From an uncultured Lysobacter sp. (GTDB lineage: Bacteria; Pseudomonadota; Gammaproteobacteria; Xanthomonadales; Xanthomonadaceae), in NCBI GenBank assembly GCA_943913335.1, contig CALTXS010000067.1, positions 1 through 6,152 of the forward strand: a stretch of DNA of 6,152 bases, read 5' to 3'. Positions 4,267 to 6,152 of the stretch are shown here, one piece after another. Position numbers and translations under genes: made by a program. How positions within the stretch are numbered: the stretch's first letter is position 1; each line of letters starts with the position of its first letter. The notes under the pieces were generated by a model. It ran no database searches and was not told where the DNA came from. It worked only from the letters and a program-made list of their open reading frames with translations.

Positions 4267-6152
4267 ATGCCATCGCTTCCTCTGCCTCCGCTGCCGCAAA
4301 AGGGCCACAAACGGGCCCTGTGGCGCACCCCCGCGACACGCACCGGCCTGGCTCTAGAGTTTCTGCAGGCTGCCGGGAGCCTGGATCGTCCGGTTCTGGT
4401 GGTCGCCCGTGACAGTGCGCATGCGCATCAGCTTGAGGCCGACTTACTGGCCCTAAGCAATGCCGATCGCGGCGCAGACCTGCCCATCCTGGCCTTTCCC
4501 GACTGGGAAACCCTGCCCTACGACGTGTTCAGTCCGCACCCGCAGGTGGTCTCGCAGCGATTAGCGGTTCTGCGCGAGTTGCCGAATCTTTCCCGCGGCA
4601 TCGTCATCGCCCCGGTACAGACCTTATTGCAGCGGATTGCACCGCCATCGTTTTTGGCGGGCGGCAGTTTCGATTTGCGTCACGGCCAACGCCTGAGTCT
4701 GGAGGCTGAACGTCTGCGTCTCGAGGCCGCGGGCTATCGCGCGGTACCGCAGGTGATGGACCCGGGTGATTTTGCCGTGCGCGGCGGTCTGCTCGATGTC
4801 TACCCGATGGGGACCGAGCAACCGTTCCGTATTGAGCTGCTCGATGACGAGATCGATTCGATCCGTCACTTTGATCCCGAGTCACAGCGCTCGCTCGACA
4901 GACTCGAGACACTGCAGATCCTGCCCGGCCGTGAGATTCCGCTCGATGATCTGAATCGCCGCCGTGTGCTCGATCGCCTGCGTGACCGCTTCGACATTGA
5001 TACGCGACGATCGGCACTCTATCGCGATCTGCGCGATGGTCATGCGCCCGCCGGCATCGAATACTATCTGCCGCTGTTTTTCGAGCAGACCGCGTCGCTA
5101 CTGGATTATTTTGCCGACGAGTGCCTGCCGGCCCTCGATGATGGCGTGTTCGCGCAAGCTGAGGCCTTCCTGCTGCAAGTGGCTTCGCGCTATGAGCAGC
5201 GCCGCCACGATGTCGAACGTCCGATTCTGCCGCCGGCAGAGCTGTTCCATCCTCTGGATTCACTCCGGCAGCGATTAAACGCCCTGCAACGGATCGAAGT
5301 GATCGCCGACGGGGATCCGCTATGGGAGCAGGCCAAACCCCTCGATGTGACGGCAGCGCCTGATCTCGCCATCGGCAATCGCGAAGGCCGGACCGGCGAT
5401 GCTCTGCGCTCCTTTCTCGCCAGCTACCCGGGTCGCGTGCTGATTGCTGCCGACAGTGCCGGTCGCCGTGAGACACTGCTCGATATTCTGCACAGTGCCG
5501 ACCTGTCGCCGGCCACGGTCAATGACTGGTCGTCCTGGCAAGCGGGCAATGACCGGTTTGCACTCACCGTGTTGCCGATCGAAGACGGTTTTTCGATCCG
5601 CCAACCGGCCATCACCGTTCTCACTGAGCGCCAGCTGTTTCCCGATCGCATTACACCGATCCGCCGTCGTGGCAAGCGGGTCCGCGATCCCGAGGGACTG
5701 ATCCGTGACCTCGGTGAGCTCGAACCCGGCGCGCCCATCGTGCACGAAGATCATGGCGTCGGTCGCTATCGCGGACTGACCGTTCTCGAAGCCGGCGGTG
5801 TTCGCGGTGAGTTTCTGGAGATCGAGTACGCCAAGGGGGATCGCCTGTATGTGCCGGTCACTCAGCTGCATCTGATCAACCGTTACTCGGGTGCCTCGCC
5901 GGAGACAGCGCCGCTGCATAGCCTGGGGGGCGAACAATGGACCAAGGCACGCCGCAAGGCCGCTGAAAAAGTCCGTGACGTCGCTGCCGAGCTGCTGGCT
6001 ATTCAAGCCAAGCGTCACGCGCGCGAAGGCTTGTCCATGCCCGTTGACAGAGCCATGTACGAAACCTTTGCGGCCGGCTTCGCCTTCGAAGAAACACCGG
6101 ACCAGCATGCCGCCATTCAAGCGGTGTTGCGCGATCTGGATTCGTCCCAGCC
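4267..6152 (+). CDS. mfd: Transcription-repair coupling factor, N-terminal part (3' end outside window)
   Basis: An open frame of 628 complete codons running off the right edge; the full protein is normally about 1150 residues. Mfd binds RNA polymerase stalled at DNA damage, pushes it off with its ATP-driven translocase, and recruits UvrA. Visible parts in order: the UvrB-homology module, with FPDWETLPYDVFSPH (Asp79 in DWETLPYD), PVQTLLQRI, and GGLLDVYPMG followed by RIELLDDEIDSIRHFD; a divergent linker domain (about 320-450); the CarD-like RNA-polymerase-interacting domain with IVHEDHGVGRYRG (491-503) and YVPVTQLHLINRYSG; the relay region LGGEQWTKARRKAAEKVRD (from 553); and the helicase Q-motif FEETPDQ (607-613). 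The window stops just before the expected Walker A motif, so the translocase and TRG motifs are not seen. The only plausible start is ATG 4267, which has no Shine-Dalgarno. No frameshift is seen. Confidence 0.96.
   Translation, partial: MPSLPLPPLPQKGHKRALWRTPATRTGLALEFLQAAGSLDRPVLVVARDSAHAHQLEADLLALSNADRGADLPILAFPDWETLPYDVFSPHPQVVSQRLAVLRELPNLSRGIVIAPVQTLLQRIAPPSFLAGGSFDLRHGQRLSLEAERLRLEAAGYRAVPQVMDPGDFAVRGGLLDVYPMGTEQPFRIELLDDEIDSIRHFDPESQRSLDRLETLQILPGREIPLDDLNRRRVLDRLRDRFDIDTRRSALYRDLRDGHAPAGIEYYLPLFFEQTASLLDYFADECLPALDDGVFAQAEAFLLQVASRYEQRRHDVERPILPPAELFHPLDSLRQRLNALQRIEVIADGDPLWEQAKPLDVTAAPDLAIGNREGRTGDALRSFLASYPGRVLIAADSAGRRETLLDILHSADLSPATVNDWSSWQAGNDRFALTVLPIEDGFSIRQPAITVLTERQLFPDRITPIRRRGKRVRDPEGLIRDLGELEPGAPIVHEDHGVGRYRGLTVLEAGGVRGEFLEIEYAKGDRLYVPVTQLHLINRYSGASPETAPLHSLGGEQWTKARRKAAEKVRDVAAELLAIQAKRHAREGLSMPVDRAMYETFAAGFAFEETPDQHAAIQAVLRDLDSSQ

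Noticed and set aside
4604..5476. 290-codon minus-strand frame inside mfd
   Set aside because: Extremely Arg/Ser/Ala-rich translation typical of a wrong frame in GC-rich DNA; no family resemblance.
5320..6120. 266-codon open frame on the minus strand inside mfd
   Set aside because: Entirely antisense to well-conserved Mfd domains, without recognisable motifs. Long antisense frames are expected in GC-rich coding DNA.

Overview
The window carries six genes on an ordinary chromosome segment. All of them match families that are well represented in Gammaproteobacteria. RlmJ is close to the E. coli type, the Ppx and Mfd fragments read like the E. coli proteins with many substitutions, and the DNA is fairly GC-rich. 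I therefore infer a moderately high-GC gammaproteobacterium, perhaps from the Xanthomonadales/Nevskiales side, but the sequence does not fix the genus. I see no mobile element, CRISPR array, tRNA or rRNA, and no gene-free stretch over 300 bases.

Layout: (1) bases 1-609 are the 3' part of an exopolyphosphatase gene (ppx), open at the left edge. (2) A 95-base gap (610-704) holds a tandem array that looks like PhoB binding sites (Pho boxes). It is followed by a GT4-type glycosyltransferase (705-1874) and a membrane PAP2 phosphatase (1849-2400) that overlaps it by 26 bases. (3) Seventeen bases later comes rlmJ, a 23S rRNA m6A methyltransferase (2418-3281). (4) On the opposite strand, converging with rlmJ and overlapping its end by 26 bases, is a cation diffusion facilitator transporter of the ZNT9-like kind (3256-4179). 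(5) An 87-base divergent intergenic region (4180-4266) separates it from mfd, the transcription-repair coupling factor, which starts at 4267 and runs off the right edge just before its Walker A motif.

How the genes may work together: ppx, the Pho-box array, the glycosyltransferase and the PAP2 phosphatase form a plausible phosphate-starvation block. Ppx releases phosphate from polyphosphate. The PAP2 enzyme could dephosphorylate a lipid phosphate to diacylglycerol or a polyprenol, and the glycosyltransferase could put sugar on a lipid, replacing phospholipid with glycolipid. The box array and the gene overlap are read directly from the sequence; the lipid-remodelling role is inference. rlmJ, the CDF transporter and mfd are housekeeping neighbours. 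Both rlmJ and mfd have a -10-like hexamer a few bases before the ATG and no clear Shine-Dalgarno, so leaderless or near-leaderless mRNAs are possible.
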